In this document: positions 52,905-62,013 of the stretch, piece after piece
Layout: every line of letters begins with the position of its first letter
Numbering within the stretch: position 1 is the stretch's first letter
Source of the DNA: Pseudomonadota bacterium
GTDB lineage: Bacteria; Desulfobacterota; Desulfovibrionia; Desulfovibrionales; Desulfovibrionaceae
Assembly (NCBI GenBank): GCA_023419375.1
Contig: JAEZYD010000052.1
Span: forward strand, 1-64,000
DNA: 64,000 nt
Reading direction: 5' to 3'
Notes under the pieces: generated by a model
Databases searched by the model: none
The model's input: only the letters and a program-made list of their open reading frames with translations
What the model was told of the DNA's origin: nothing
Program-made: the position numbers and the translations under genes

Positions 52905-54340
52905 GCGCCCCTCTGTAGCTCGTGCTGTGGCGGGGTAGTAGCCAGCGCGGCGCGCCTGCCCCACATCAGGTAATGCAATAGGGGGTTCAATGTGGGCGGA
53001 CACTGCCGCATATATGTTTTCCGGTACCATGCCGTATCAAAGGCAGGGTTGGGGCAATATCCCTTGTCCGCGCCAAAGCGTAAAAAATGCTCCAGCGGGG
53101 GCATATACTCTGGCCCATGCACATAGATCTTTCGGTACCACTCGCTGTCAAACAGCCCCGATTTTTGCACGAGCCGCGTGTACACGGTAAACACCGTGTT
53201 CCAGCGTCCATAGGCTGTGAGTGGGGGCACCCGTGCAGGAGCTTTTGGCTGTACTGTTGCCGCCGTTTGATGGAGTAGTTTTTCCCACTGGGGGAGTACT
53301 CTTTCCGGGCTATATTGCCAGCTTTTTTTTAGGGCCGCCTTGCCCATGCTCCGCCGTAGTGCCGCATTGGCCATGATGGGCGAGAGCGTTGCCGCAAGGC
53401 ATTGAGGGGTCATGTCTTCTGCCAGGGCGCCACACGAGCATTCCACAAGGCTGCGGGCTGCCGCACAGCCAGCAAAGGCCACTACGGGCAGGCTGTGGCG
53501 CAGGGCCTCCACACCTACCATGGGAAAACCCTCATAGCGTGAGGGGAGGCAAAAAATATGGGCTTGAGCATAGGCCATGTGAACGTCCTGAAGTTCACCG
53601 CAGAAAAAGACCCGCTCTGCCAGCCCGAGCTGGCGTGCCAGTGACTCCAGTCCGGCCTGTTCCCCGTAAGCATCCTTGCCATAAAAACATAACCGCCATT
53701 GCGGGAATGTATCCCGCAAAAGGGCAAAAGCCCGGATGAGAATGCTTTGTTGCTTGATGGAGTCTGCCAGACGTCCTACAGAGCAGATGGTGAAGGGGCC
53801 TGTTTCTTGCCTGTTTTCCGGTCCTTCGTAGGCTGGCAATGGGGTGGAGTTTGGGATGACTATGGCCTTAGACCGCAAAAAATGGGGCAGAGTCTGGCGG
53901 GCCCCTTCAGTGAGAAGATGTATCCTGTCGGCACCTGCCAACACACTCCATCTGTCAGGTCTATTCCAGCGCTCGTTTTCAATGACGGTGGCATCACTGT
54001 TTTCGGATAAAATTAGAGGAATGCCCGTACCGTGGGTCATGGCCGCAGCAAAAACAAGATGGGCGGAGGACTCAAAGCCCACCACCACCTGGGGCCTGTG
54101 TGCCAACAGCACACGGCGAGCTTCAGCCATGCCCGGCTGGTGGTGCAGAGATTTTTCGCCCAAAAATTCCAGCTTGATGGCCGGATGCAAAGGATAGACC
54201 GGGCGTCTGTCCCCGTGGTCGCGGGTAAAGATAATCAACTCGTGACCGCGCTCCGCAAGGGCGTTGGCAAGCTCCGCGCCCACGCGTTCCGTGCCTCCAC
54301 GGATAACGCTAAGCATCCAAAGCAGTAGAGCGCATTTCAT
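52901..54340 (-). CDS. GT4 glycosyltransferase with shared C-terminal module (copy C)
   Basis: A 479-residue paralogue of copy B: N-terminal VIRGGTERVGAELANAL, donor motif SRYEGFPMVGVEALRHSLPV, then the C-terminal module SGLFDSEWYRKIY...NPLLHYLMWG. The start at 54340 lies 7 bp after the stop of the upstream gene and gives the N terminus conserved with copy B; the longer frame to 54490 reads through the neighbour's 3' end. Divergence in the acceptor half suggests the two add different sugars or act on different acceptors. Confidence 0.9.
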   Translation of the reverse strand: MKCALLLWMLSVIRGGTERVGAELANALAERGHELIIFTRDHGDRRPVYPLHPAIKLEFLGEKSLHHQPGMAEARRVLLAHRPQVVVGFESSAHLVFAAAMTHGTGIPLILSENSDATVIENERWNRPDRWSVLAGADRIHLLTEGARQTLPHFLRSKAIVIPNSTPLPAYEGPENRQETGPFTICSVGRLADSIKQQSILIRAFALLRDTFPQWRLCFYGKDAYGEQAGLESLARQLGLAERVFFCGELQDVHMAYAQAHIFCLPSRYEGFPMVGVEALRHSLPVVAFAGCAAARSLVECSCGALAEDMTPQCLAATLSPIMANAALRRSMGKAALKKSWQYSPERVLPQWEKLLHQTAATVQPKAPARVPPLTAYGRWNTVFTVYTRLVQKSGLFDSEWYRKIYVHGPEYMPPLEHFLRFGADKGYCPNPAFDTAWYRKTYMRQCPPTLNPLLHYLMWGRRAALATTPPQHELQRGA

Positions 54341-54347
54341 GGTATCC

Positions 54348-55928
54348 CTACATGTCCGAAGGGCTGGTCTCGCCGTACAGGATGTAATGAACCAGAGGGT
54401 TGAGGCCGTCTTCGTGGCGTCCCATGTGCTGCTGGCGGTACTGCGCACCGTTGAACGCGGGGTTTGGTTCATAGCCCTTGGCGGCTCCAAGGCGAAGATA
54501 GTGCTCTATCGGGGGCATAATTTCCTGGCGGCCTTTGCCATAGGTTTGACGGTACCACGCTACATCGAACAACCCCGAATCTTCAATAAGCTTGACGCAT
54601 ACGGTAATAAAACATGCCTCCATGGCAGGCAGGGTGTGCAGTTTCAGATCCGGGCCACCGGTTTCTTCCGGAGCGCAAGGATAATCCTCCGGGTTGCAGC
54701 CAGGCACTGGAAATACGTCAAGTGGAAGGCGCGGCATGCGTGGATAGCTGGAATGTATCTGCTCCAGAGATAGTAGCGCGTCAAGCCGCCGATGCAACAT
54801 TGCTTCTGGGGACTCTTCTGGCTTTTTCTGCATGACAGTCATTCCTTTGCGGTTGGCGCAACGCAGCAGCAACGCCTCCCATTGTTGAAAAATTTTCCGT
54901 TGGTCAAAGCTCGTTGCCCGGTTACGGGCCGCCGTGCCCATGCGTTGGCGCAGGGCGGCGTCGTCAACCAGAATGCGCAGAGCTGCAACAAGGGATTCTG
55001 CCTGTGCCTCCTTTACAAGGATGCCTGTCTCGGGAGTGACGATTTCATTCACTCCGGGGCATTGGGCCATTCCCACCACAGGCAATGCCGCAGCAAACGC
55101 TTCCAACACCGCCGTGGGAAAGCCCTCCTGCATGGAAGGATGGCAAAAAAAGGCCGCATCCATCAATGCCGCATTTGTGTCGTTAGTGAGGCCCGGCAGG
55201 CTGATTTTTTTTTCTAGCCCGTAGAACAGCACCCATTTTTCCAGACGTGGTCGTTCAGGTCCATCGCCGTGGATGGTCAACATCCACTCAGGATGCTCTT
55301 GTGTCAGGAGAGCGAATGCTTCCAGCAGCAGCGCGTAATTTTTGCTGGCGATGAGACGCCCTATGCCCATGATGGTGGGGGGGCGATCTCGGTTCAGCGG
55401 AGGGTGCCGTGGAAGTTCTACGCTGTTGGGGATGACACTGACCCTCTGTTGCAGATACATCGGCAGAGACGCTTTGTAGGTATGCAGTAAAAGGTGAATG
55501 TTGTCCGCCCCGCTGAGAGCGGTCAACCTGTCCGCGCGGTTCCATCGCTCATTTTCCAATAATTGAGGATTTGTGCGCTCAGAAAGAAGCAGGGGAATCC
55601 CCGTGCCATGGAGGATCACCGTCCAGTCCAGCATGGCCTCCCATGAAAAAAAAGCCACACAGACATCCGGGTTCAGGCACGTAAGCAGTTCGCGTAGTTG
55701 GCGACGTGATGTCGCTGTGTCTACAAGGCGTGTGCGCACCAGACGAACGCGCGCGTCCAGTGGGAAGGCCGCCGCCCCCTCTCCGTCCTGCGCCAGAACC
55801 GTGACTTCATGTCCCTGCGCAGCAAGATAGGACGCCAGACCAGCCCCCAGCCGCTCTATGCCTCCCTTGCCGTGCAGCAGGCCGTGGAGGATTAATGCGA
55901 TGCTTTTTCTGTCTGAGCAGTGTGTCAT
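54348..55928 (-). CDS. GT4 glycosyltransferase with shared C-terminal module (copy D)
   Basis: A 526-residue GT4 enzyme: HGKGGIERLGAGLASYL near the start, VSVIPNSVELP, GIGRLIASKNYALLLEAFALL, donor motif SMQEGFPTAVLEAFAAALPVV. A longer linker (about 385-455, Pro-rich) precedes the module SGLFDVAWYRQTY...NPLVHYILYG. It is the first gene of the B-C-D-deacetylase set. No ribosome-binding site is obvious; an AT-rich 158-bp gap upstream may hold its own promoter. Confidence 0.9.
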   Translation of the reverse strand: MTHCSDRKSIALILHGLLHGKGGIERLGAGLASYLAAQGHEVTVLAQDGEGAAAFPLDARVRLVRTRLVDTATSRRQLRELLTCLNPDVCVAFFSWEAMLDWTVILHGTGIPLLLSERTNPQLLENERWNRADRLTALSGADNIHLLLHTYKASLPMYLQQRVSVIPNSVELPRHPPLNRDRPPTIMGIGRLIASKNYALLLEAFALLTQEHPEWMLTIHGDGPERPRLEKWVLFYGLEKKISLPGLTNDTNAALMDAAFFCHPSMQEGFPTAVLEAFAAALPVVGMAQCPGVNEIVTPETGILVKEAQAESLVAALRILVDDAALRQRMGTAARNRATSFDQRKIFQQWEALLLRCANRKGMTVMQKKPEESPEAMLHRRLDALLSLEQIHSSYPRMPRLPLDVFPVPGCNPEDYPCAPEETGGPDLKLHTLPAMEACFITVCVKLIEDSGLFDVAWYRQTYGKGRQEIMPPIEHYLRLGAAKGYEPNPAFNGAQYRQQHMGRHEDGLNPLVHYILYGETSPSDM

Positions 55929-56086
55929 TGGTGCTTATTTGCGTTTAAAAATAAATATTGTATCAACATCATCACGCTCTGTTATGTCATGAATATTAAG
56001 TGCCATATTTGAAATTTAGGAAAAAGTTCGCCGTTAAAATTACCAAGACGTATTTTTTTAAAAAATACATATACTATATAGTTGCA

Positions 56087-58087
56087 CTATTTTACTATAT
56101 TACTGCGTATCTCTTTTAAAAAACCAGCAGCAAAATGAGGATACTTTTCAATGGCTTCATCCAATGCAGTAGAATCATCTGTTTTCAGTTGGTAGTTAAA
56201 AAGATCAGCGAAAACACCATTGGCAAACCATTGTAGCCGGCGCAAATATTTATTTGAAAAATGTGTATTCACAGCATCATAAAAAGCCAATTCCTTTATG
56301 CCATGTTTAAGGCGATGCTCAACGGTGTTGTCAAGCTCAACACTATAATAGACAGATGATTTGTGCCGTCGATAAACTCCCATAATCTCATTAATAAAGC
56401 CTATTTTCCCCATTTCAGCATGGAGAATATGCCAGTACCAATCGCCGGGAACAAGGTCAGAGCGGAACCATGCTGGCAGGCCGTCCCTGAAACGCCAGCG
56501 ATACATAACGGAATTTGTCTGAATGATGTTGGTTTGGAGAAGATCCGCAAGATAGTAATGGGAACGCACTCCCCGTGGTAATAATTCCAGGGGAGGGTGA
56601 ATCCGTTGTCGTTGCGTACCGTCTTCGTAAACCACCTGTACAGGGTGAAAACACAGACCGCAATCGGGATTTGCCGTTAAAAAATCTACTTGCTTTTGCA
56701 GTTTTTGTGGGTCCGTAAAGTAGTCATCGCCATCACATATTGCGGCAAAGGGGCTGCGACACGCATCAAAAAGCACCTGCACATTTTTGCCTCCGGGTTG
56801 GTAGGTGGGTAAAAATATGGGGTGGATGGACGCATGCTTTTGGGCGTATTCGTATATAATTTGCCGGGTATCGTCTGTGGATCTGTCGTCAACAATAATA
56901 TGCTGCACAGGGAAGGCTGTTTGCTGCGCTAGTACGCTGTCCATGCAATCCGTAATAAAGGATGCATGATTTTGCGTGAGAGTGAGGACGCATGCATGGA
57001 TTTCCGGGCGGATAACTTCCACGGAGGCGAATGAATCAATAAGAAGTTTGGGCGTCTGAGCTGGATAATGGATGGCGTGTGTGCGCACGTGAGAAAGGAC
57101 ATGTTTTTGTAAGTGGGGTGGTAACGTGTCAAAAAAGCGTTTGCAGGCATGGACAGATTGTACGTTGTCAGAGGGGGTATGCGGATGCCATACCGCATTG
57201 GCTGTAATGTGGTCGTTTATTAGATAACTACGGTCCAGGTGGGCGGCGGTGTCGGCGTCAAACGCACGCAGTGCTGCGGGGGGCAAAAAAGTCAGTTTTT
57301 CTCCAGCAGGGAAGCAGTCTTCCATTTGTTGCAGTATTCGTACCGCTTCGACATATTCCTTATTGGGCAACCATGTGCAGAGTGTTTGTGCAATCAGCAC
57401 TGCGTCCCGGTTGGTCAGGGCCGTCAGTGCGGGGGGAGGGCATTCGTCTAAGAATAAGAATTGCATTTTTTTAAAAATATGTTCGAGACATAGCTGCATA
57501 GGAGTCTCTGCAGAAAGCTTATGCAAATGGGATGGGGGGCAAAAGCGCATAACGGTATCGCTGAATGTAGACCACCAGCCATTTTCATTCATATCTCGAT
57601 GCGTGATGTCCTTGTCATCCTCGGGGAGACGGCTTTTGTAAATACCCTCCACTTCTTTGGAGCGTGGCTCCATAATCCATGCAATCTGCTTTTCTGCCCG
57701 GCTTAACCGGGGAAAGCGACGAGTATCAGCAAGGAGGCTCCATAGCTGGGCAAACGCTTCTATGGCCCAGAGGTGTTCGACAAAGAGGATTTCACGGGAA
57801 TTGTCGAGCTTTTCCAAAAGCGTCAGATATTCCTCAGCCTTCTCTTTTGTGCGGACTATGGTCTTTTCGTCACCCAGGCTTCCTTGTTCTATTTGATATA
57901 AAGCCAAAAAAGTATCTGCAAATTGTTTTTGACAGAGGGGATGCGGCGTGAAGCTTTCCAGAAAAGGGTATTCTACTCCATGGTGTGCCAGAACTTCTCT
58001 GCTGTCATAGAAAAAACGCTGGTAATCCATTGAATAGTCTGTATATGGCACAATGATTATGGAAATGAGTGGGGATGATTGATTCAT
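56087..58087 (-). CDS. GT2 glycosyltransferase with an unrecognised N-terminal domain
   Basis: A 666-residue protein. Residues about 362-620 are a GT-A family 2 domain: HACVLTLTQNHASFI, IIVDDRSTDDT (Asp400-Asp401) and the DXD-like CDGDDYFTDP. Residues 1-360 are a separate, largely helical domain that I cannot assign; it includes FFYDSREVLAHHGVEYPF and EILFVEHLWAIEAFAQLW. The gene and its flanks are noticeably AT-richer than their neighbours, suggesting separate acquisition. No shared C-terminal module is present. Confidence 0.85.
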   Translation of the reverse strand: MNQSSPLISIIIVPYTDYSMDYQRFFYDSREVLAHHGVEYPFLESFTPHPLCQKQFADTFLALYQIEQGSLGDEKTIVRTKEKAEEYLTLLEKLDNSREILFVEHLWAIEAFAQLWSLLADTRRFPRLSRAEKQIAWIMEPRSKEVEGIYKSRLPEDDKDITHRDMNENGWWSTFSDTVMRFCPPSHLHKLSAETPMQLCLEHIFKKMQFLFLDECPPPALTALTNRDAVLIAQTLCTWLPNKEYVEAVRILQQMEDCFPAGEKLTFLPPAALRAFDADTAAHLDRSYLINDHITANAVWHPHTPSDNVQSVHACKRFFDTLPPHLQKHVLSHVRTHAIHYPAQTPKLLIDSFASVEVIRPEIHACVLTLTQNHASFITDCMDSVLAQQTAFPVQHIIVDDRSTDDTRQIIYEYAQKHASIHPIFLPTYQPGGKNVQVLFDACRSPFAAICDGDDYFTDPQKLQKQVDFLTANPDCGLCFHPVQVVYEDGTQRQRIHPPLELLPRGVRSHYYLADLLQTNIIQTNSVMYRWRFRDGLPAWFRSDLVPGDWYWHILHAEMGKIGFINEIMGVYRRHKSSVYYSVELDNTVEHRLKHGIKELAFYDAVNTHFSNKYLRRLQWFANGVFADLFNYQLKTDDSTALDEAIEKYPHFAAGFLKEIRSNIVK

Positions 58088-58256
58088 ACTTTTATCTCGT
58101 AGGCTGATTAACGATATTATAATGATTGAATATAGCTCGTTTTATTCGTAATATCTACATTTATAGCTTTGTTTATTACATATGGTTTAAATCATTTTAT
58201 ACAAAAAAATTTAAATTGTGTAATTAAAAATTATATATTTAGTTAGTCTTGTGCAT

Positions 58257-58916
58257 TTAAATATTTTCTACCGTGCCGATTTTTAGGGCAGGATTTCCCG
58301 CAAGACGACAAAAGTTGCGGCAGCCTTTGTATACAACGCTGGCGGGGGCGATAATGTTGTTGTCACCGATTCGTGCGCCCGGAAGAATAGTTGATCGTGC
58401 TGCAAGCAGATTGCGTGAGCCAACGCTGCAATTACCAAGCACCAGTGAGAAAGGGCCAATAAAGTTGTAGTCACCAACTGTTACGTCATGTGAAAGATTG
58501 ACGGCACCATTAAGGTAATTTGCGTTGCCAAGATGAGCATCGCAAAATACTGTACTGTTGCGCTGAAATATGTTGGCCTCACCTAGAGTAGCCTCGGGAT
58601 TGATATCTGCCAGGGGGTGGCATAGGGTGAAAAATACCGCACCACGCGATTTCATGGTTACATAGACATCTTCGCGCAACTGCGGTTTGCCTATGCCAAT
58701 GACAAAAACATCTTTTTCTGTGATACTGTAATCGAGCGCATCGCCTAAAAACAGACTCTTCAATGATTTAAGGTCGGAACTATAGTTGCGCCATGAAAGA
58801 AAACCATGAAACGTGCAGTTCGTCTTCAAGTTGACATCTGCGGCACACATATCTTGAAAGAGCCAATAGCATTCGCGTGCAGCGCCTGAGTTGCCAATAA
58901 TTATGAGGCGTTGCAT
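58257..58916 (-). CDS. NeuD/PglD-type sugar O/N-acyltransferase
   Basis: A 219-residue protein: N-terminal Rossmann-like nucleotide-sugar domain (QRLIIIGNSGAAREC) and a C-terminal left-handed beta-helix of hexapeptide repeats, with the catalytic His in NLSHDVTVGDY. Relatives acylate the amino group of UDP-4-amino sugars (PglD) or O-acetylate sialic acid (NeuD). It follows KAS III, ACP and SDR genes, so the donor may be an acyl-ACP rather than acetyl-CoA (inference). Start at 58916, 1 bp after the SDR stop. Confidence 0.85.
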   Translation of the reverse strand: MQRLIIIGNSGAARECYWLFQDMCAADVNLKTNCTFHGFLSWRNYSSDLKSLKSLFLGDALDYSITEKDVFVIGIGKPQLREDVYVTMKSRGAVFFTLCHPLADINPEATLGEANIFQRNSTVFCDAHLGNANYLNGAVNLSHDVTVGDYNFIGPFSLVLGNCSVGSRNLLAARSTILPGARIGDNNIIAPASVVYKGCRNFCRLAGNPALKIGTVENI

Positions 58917-58917
58917 G

Positions 58918-59670
58918 CTATCGTCCCCCGGTGAGCATAATGTTTTGCCCTGTGAGCCATGCGGCATCTTGTGAAAGCATAAAGGCTACCATGTGGGCGA
59001 CGTCTTGCGGTTTGCCAAATCCCAGTGGATACAAAGCTTGTTCTTTCTCCAAAAATGTTTGCCCCAGTTGTTGCACTGTAGCATCCATCATTGGGCCTTG
59101 CACCAATCCAGGAGAGACGCAGTTCACGCGCACACCTCGGGGTGCGGCTTCTTTGGCAAGGCAGGTTGCGCCAGCAACCAGGGCTGCCTTGGCAGCTCCG
59201 TATACTCCTTGCCCAGGGTTGGGTGTAACGGCGGCAGCCGCTGCAATAAAGACAATTGCTGATCCGGCGCCTGCATTTGCCCGGCGGTCACAAAATGCTC
59301 CGCCCAGCATCAGGGGGGCATGACAGCAAAGGTCAAAAAGCTGATGCGCCCGCGTTATGTCATAGAGGGCTGATGGCGCATTCCATGTTGCCCCGGCGCT
59401 GCACACCAGGCCCTGCAATGGGCCGAACTGGCTGCACAGCCCTTTCAGCCATGCGGGTAGGGACTCCATGTCTTCCGTCATATCCCGCGGCGCAAGGTGC
59501 ATGCGACAGGGATCGGCAGATGTCTCCCGCACTTGCTTCAGCCGTTCCGTATCGCGTCCATTCGCAATGACAGTAGCTCCGCGCTCAATGAGCAGCAGGG
59601 CAATGGCGCGCCCTATGCCGGAACTGGCCCCTGTAACAAGGATACGTTGTTCCGCAGTGAAGGTTGTCAT
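58918..59670 (-). CDS. SDR family protein, FabG-like, lacking the catalytic Ser
   Basis: A 250-residue short-chain dehydrogenase/reductase with the nucleotide motif TGASSGIG (13-20), Tyr157 and Lys161 in VYGAAK, and NCVSPGLVQGPMM. The catalytic Ser expected 13 residues before Tyr157 is Ala144, in a run of alanines (FIAAAAAV), and the NNAG motif reads CSAG. It may have altered or no reductase activity. Position between ACP and acyltransferase suggests it once reduced, or still reduces, a 3-ketoacyl-ACP. It overlaps acpP-like by 4 bp. Confidence 0.88.
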   Translation of the reverse strand: MTTFTAEQRILVTGASSGIGRAIALLLIERGATVIANGRDTERLKQVRETSADPCRMHLAPRDMTEDMESLPAWLKGLCSQFGPLQGLVCSAGATWNAPSALYDITRAHQLFDLCCHAPLMLGGAFCDRRANAGAGSAIVFIAAAAAVTPNPGQGVYGAAKAALVAGATCLAKEAAPRGVRVNCVSPGLVQGPMMDATVQQLGQTFLEKEQALYPLGFGKPQDVAHMVAFMLSQDAAWLTGQNIMLTGGR

Positions 59671-59894
59671 GCCTCGAAACCGGGGATCAGCAGAGCAACA
59701 TCGCGAATGCTGTGGAGAGCGTGCAGTTGGTCAAAGGTAATCGTGATGCCGAGTTTAACGTCAAAATAGGCAATCAGGGCCATCATGGCCATGGAATCCC
59801 ACTCCTCAATATCTGCCAGAGACGAATCCAGCGCAATTTCAGAATCACTCTGAATAATGTCTTTAAAAATATCTATGAATTCATCATGTTGCAT
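59667..59894 (-). CDS. Acyl carrier protein
   Basis: A 75-residue acidic four-helix ACP with the phosphopantetheine attachment Ser34 in EEWDSMAMM. It differs from housekeeping AcpP (DSL) and is of the type found in dedicated polysaccharide or polyketide loci. It overlaps the KAS III-like gene by 11 bp and the SDR gene by 4 bp, so translation is coupled. Confidence 0.92.
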   Translation of the reverse strand: MQHDEFIDIFKDIIQSDSEIALDSSLADIEEWDSMAMMALIAYFDVKLGITITFDQLHALHSIRDVALLIPGFEA

Positions 59895-61050
59895 CTCTTT
59901 CTCCTTGAATATATCTGCGCCAATACTCTACTTGTGCTTCAGGCGATGCATAATCGGAATCCGGGGCTGGCACGCTCTGTACAGGAGTACAGGCGCAGTT
60001 TTTCGGCTCCCAGAGGCAAGAAGCCCATGTCAGGCCAATGCCGTAGCCGCAAAGCATGATTTTACGATGACCAGTGCTACCGTCTTCACCGAAGAGATCG
60101 CACAGGGCAGCCGGAATAGATGCAGATGAAAGGTTACCGTAGCGGCTAAAGGTCGCTGAGGGTGTTTTTTCCAGCGGCAGACCCGCCTTTCGTGCGATTT
60201 CGCTGATGATCTGCTTGTTGGCCTGGTGAAGAACAAAGTGGTCTATTTCAGCAATGTCCACGCCACTCTTCGTGAGGAAGTCGCGGATATGCTCCGGGAT
60301 TACCCGAAGTGTGAAATTGAAAACTGCAGGCCCGTCCATATAGGTATCGCAAAGGCGCCAAGGGTATCCGTCAGCCCCCTGAATATCTTCAAAAAAAGCG
60401 CGGTTGTTTTCAAATTTATCCGAGAACGGAACCCGTGCCCGCCCACCCGGCTGAATAATATGGGAAAAACCAGCGCCATCGGTGCCGATGGAAAAAATCA
60501 GCGGAGAAGCATCGGTATCTTTAGTAATGAGCGTGGCGCAACCCGCATCGCCAAAAATGGGGGCCATGATCCTGTTGCGTTGGTCGCGTGGGCGGTATGG
60601 GGCGTCACCCACTAAGAGCAGAACTGAACTGCAACTGCCCGAAGCCACCATGGTTCCGGCCAGCCAGAGCCCGTATACATACCCCGCGCAACCTTGATTG
60701 ACATCAAATGTGGCGCAGCTTTGCGGCAGGCCCAAGCGGTGCTGAAGGGCGCAGGCTGTTGCAGGTTGGTCAAAATCCGGTGATTGGGTAACAAAGATGA
60801 GCGCTTCGATGCGCTGCTTTTCTTCCGGGTGTGCAATAAAAAGTTCGTTTGCTGCAGCTTGGCAGAGATCTGAAGCTGTCTGACCAGGGTAGGCCACTCG
60901 CCGGCGATCAGTGCCAATCATGGATTTGGCGCGCTCAGCCTTTTTGGGGCTTTCTCCGTAGTATTGTAGTTCGTCCTCAATACGGATTTCCTGTTGTGGC
61001 ACTGCAGTGTGGATAGCTGCAATGTGTACTCCCTTAAGTTGTGCGAACAC
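59884..61050 (-). CDS. 3-oxoacyl-ACP synthase III-like (KAS III) enzyme
   Basis: A 388-residue thiolase-fold enzyme with the KAS III triad Cys121 (NQGCAGYVYG), His275 (LHQANKQI) and Asn306 (SRYGNLSSASIP). It should condense an acyl-CoA starter with malonyl-ACP, giving a short 3-ketoacyl-ACP on the ACP encoded next. A tail of about 40 residues beyond the usual end (PDSDYASPEAQVEYW) is extra. First gene of the acyl set; no ribosome-binding site better than a weak GGAGAA precedes it. Confidence 0.92.
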   Translation of the reverse strand: MFAQLKGVHIAAIHTAVPQQEIRIEDELQYYGESPKKAERAKSMIGTDRRRVAYPGQTASDLCQAAANELFIAHPEEKQRIEALIFVTQSPDFDQPATACALQHRLGLPQSCATFDVNQGCAGYVYGLWLAGTMVASGSCSSVLLLVGDAPYRPRDQRNRIMAPIFGDAGCATLITKDTDASPLIFSIGTDGAGFSHIIQPGGRARVPFSDKFENNRAFFEDIQGADGYPWRLCDTYMDGPAVFNFTLRVIPEHIRDFLTKSGVDIAEIDHFVLHQANKQIISEIARKAGLPLEKTPSATFSRYGNLSSASIPAALCDLFGEDGSTGHRKIMLCGYGIGLTWASCLWEPKNCACTPVQSVPAPDSDYASPEAQVEYWRRYIQGERDAT

Positions 61051-62013
61051 GATTTTCTCCTGAGCTTTTGCGCGCTGGGGCCGAACGTGCTTGGTTAAAC
61101 AGGGTGCTGCATGATTTGCAATGTGTAGACAACCTCATGGGAGCGAACTGTGCCATAGGGCCTTGGTCATGGACTTCAACTCAGTTTTTTTAACAGCCGA
61201 AACCTCGGGAGTACGGTGCTTTTGCAGTCGCCATTTATAAACAGGTAATAATCTCGGTTGACTATTTTGACAAATGTTAATCCCCAGGATGGGCCTTCGG
61301 TTGCAGTTCTCCTGGAATAATCCACAGGGTTTTGTCAGGGCAGCGGCTTGAGCAATATGTTTAGTCAGGCTGGCCAGCGATGGCCAAGGATTTGTGTTGT
61401 GATGGGGAAAGCCTCCTTTTTTCAACAAAACTACAGACCTTGCCATCGTCACAAATTTCACACTATCTAGCTTTCATTGTTTGAATTTTTACACATACTT
61501 TACGCAGGTCTTTCATGGTCAGCAAGGTATTCTTTTGGTATTCAGCGCGCTGCCTTGTGGAAGCAATGCAGAGGTCGATGTTGAATTTAGGGAGGGGCTT
61601 TGCCGCCAGCGATTCCATGAGCAAACATAAACTATAAATGGAACGAATCTTTTCTATAGAAATATGACGATGAAAAAGATAGTTGGTTTTCCCATGTGCC
61701 TTTTTTAATCGTGGAATTATGGAGCGTTTGGAGCTGCCTTTTCCCAGCCGTCAAGAGATGCAAAAGCTCCTGTGGAGCTTATCTTGCGTTTATACACAGT
61801 TTATTATCTTCCCTTGGCAAGGCCAATAAAATTTATTAGTAATAAATGGCTATGGGATAGTGAACTGTGCTTTGCCTGGCCGAATAGTTTTAGGCATGGG
61901 GTATTCTTTGCGCGGCATGTTATTTGCGGCTGCTTTTTTTTATTTTCTTTTGGCATTGTTACGTTTGCCGCCAAGGTTTTCAGGTTCCCACCCCCAACAG
62001 AGAGCTCTTGTTT
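61051..62013. other. Long divergent intergenic region
   Basis: About 960 bp between the KAS III-like gene (leftward) and the DegT gene (rightward). A 108-codon leftward frame (61135-61461) has no recognisable domain or ribosome-binding site, so I do not call it. AT-rich; it must carry both promoters and may hold decayed sequence. Confidence 0.5.

Noticed and set aside
61135..61461. 108-codon leftward frame
   Set aside because: Considered as a small gene or transposase remnant, but no motif, signal or ribosome-binding site supports it.
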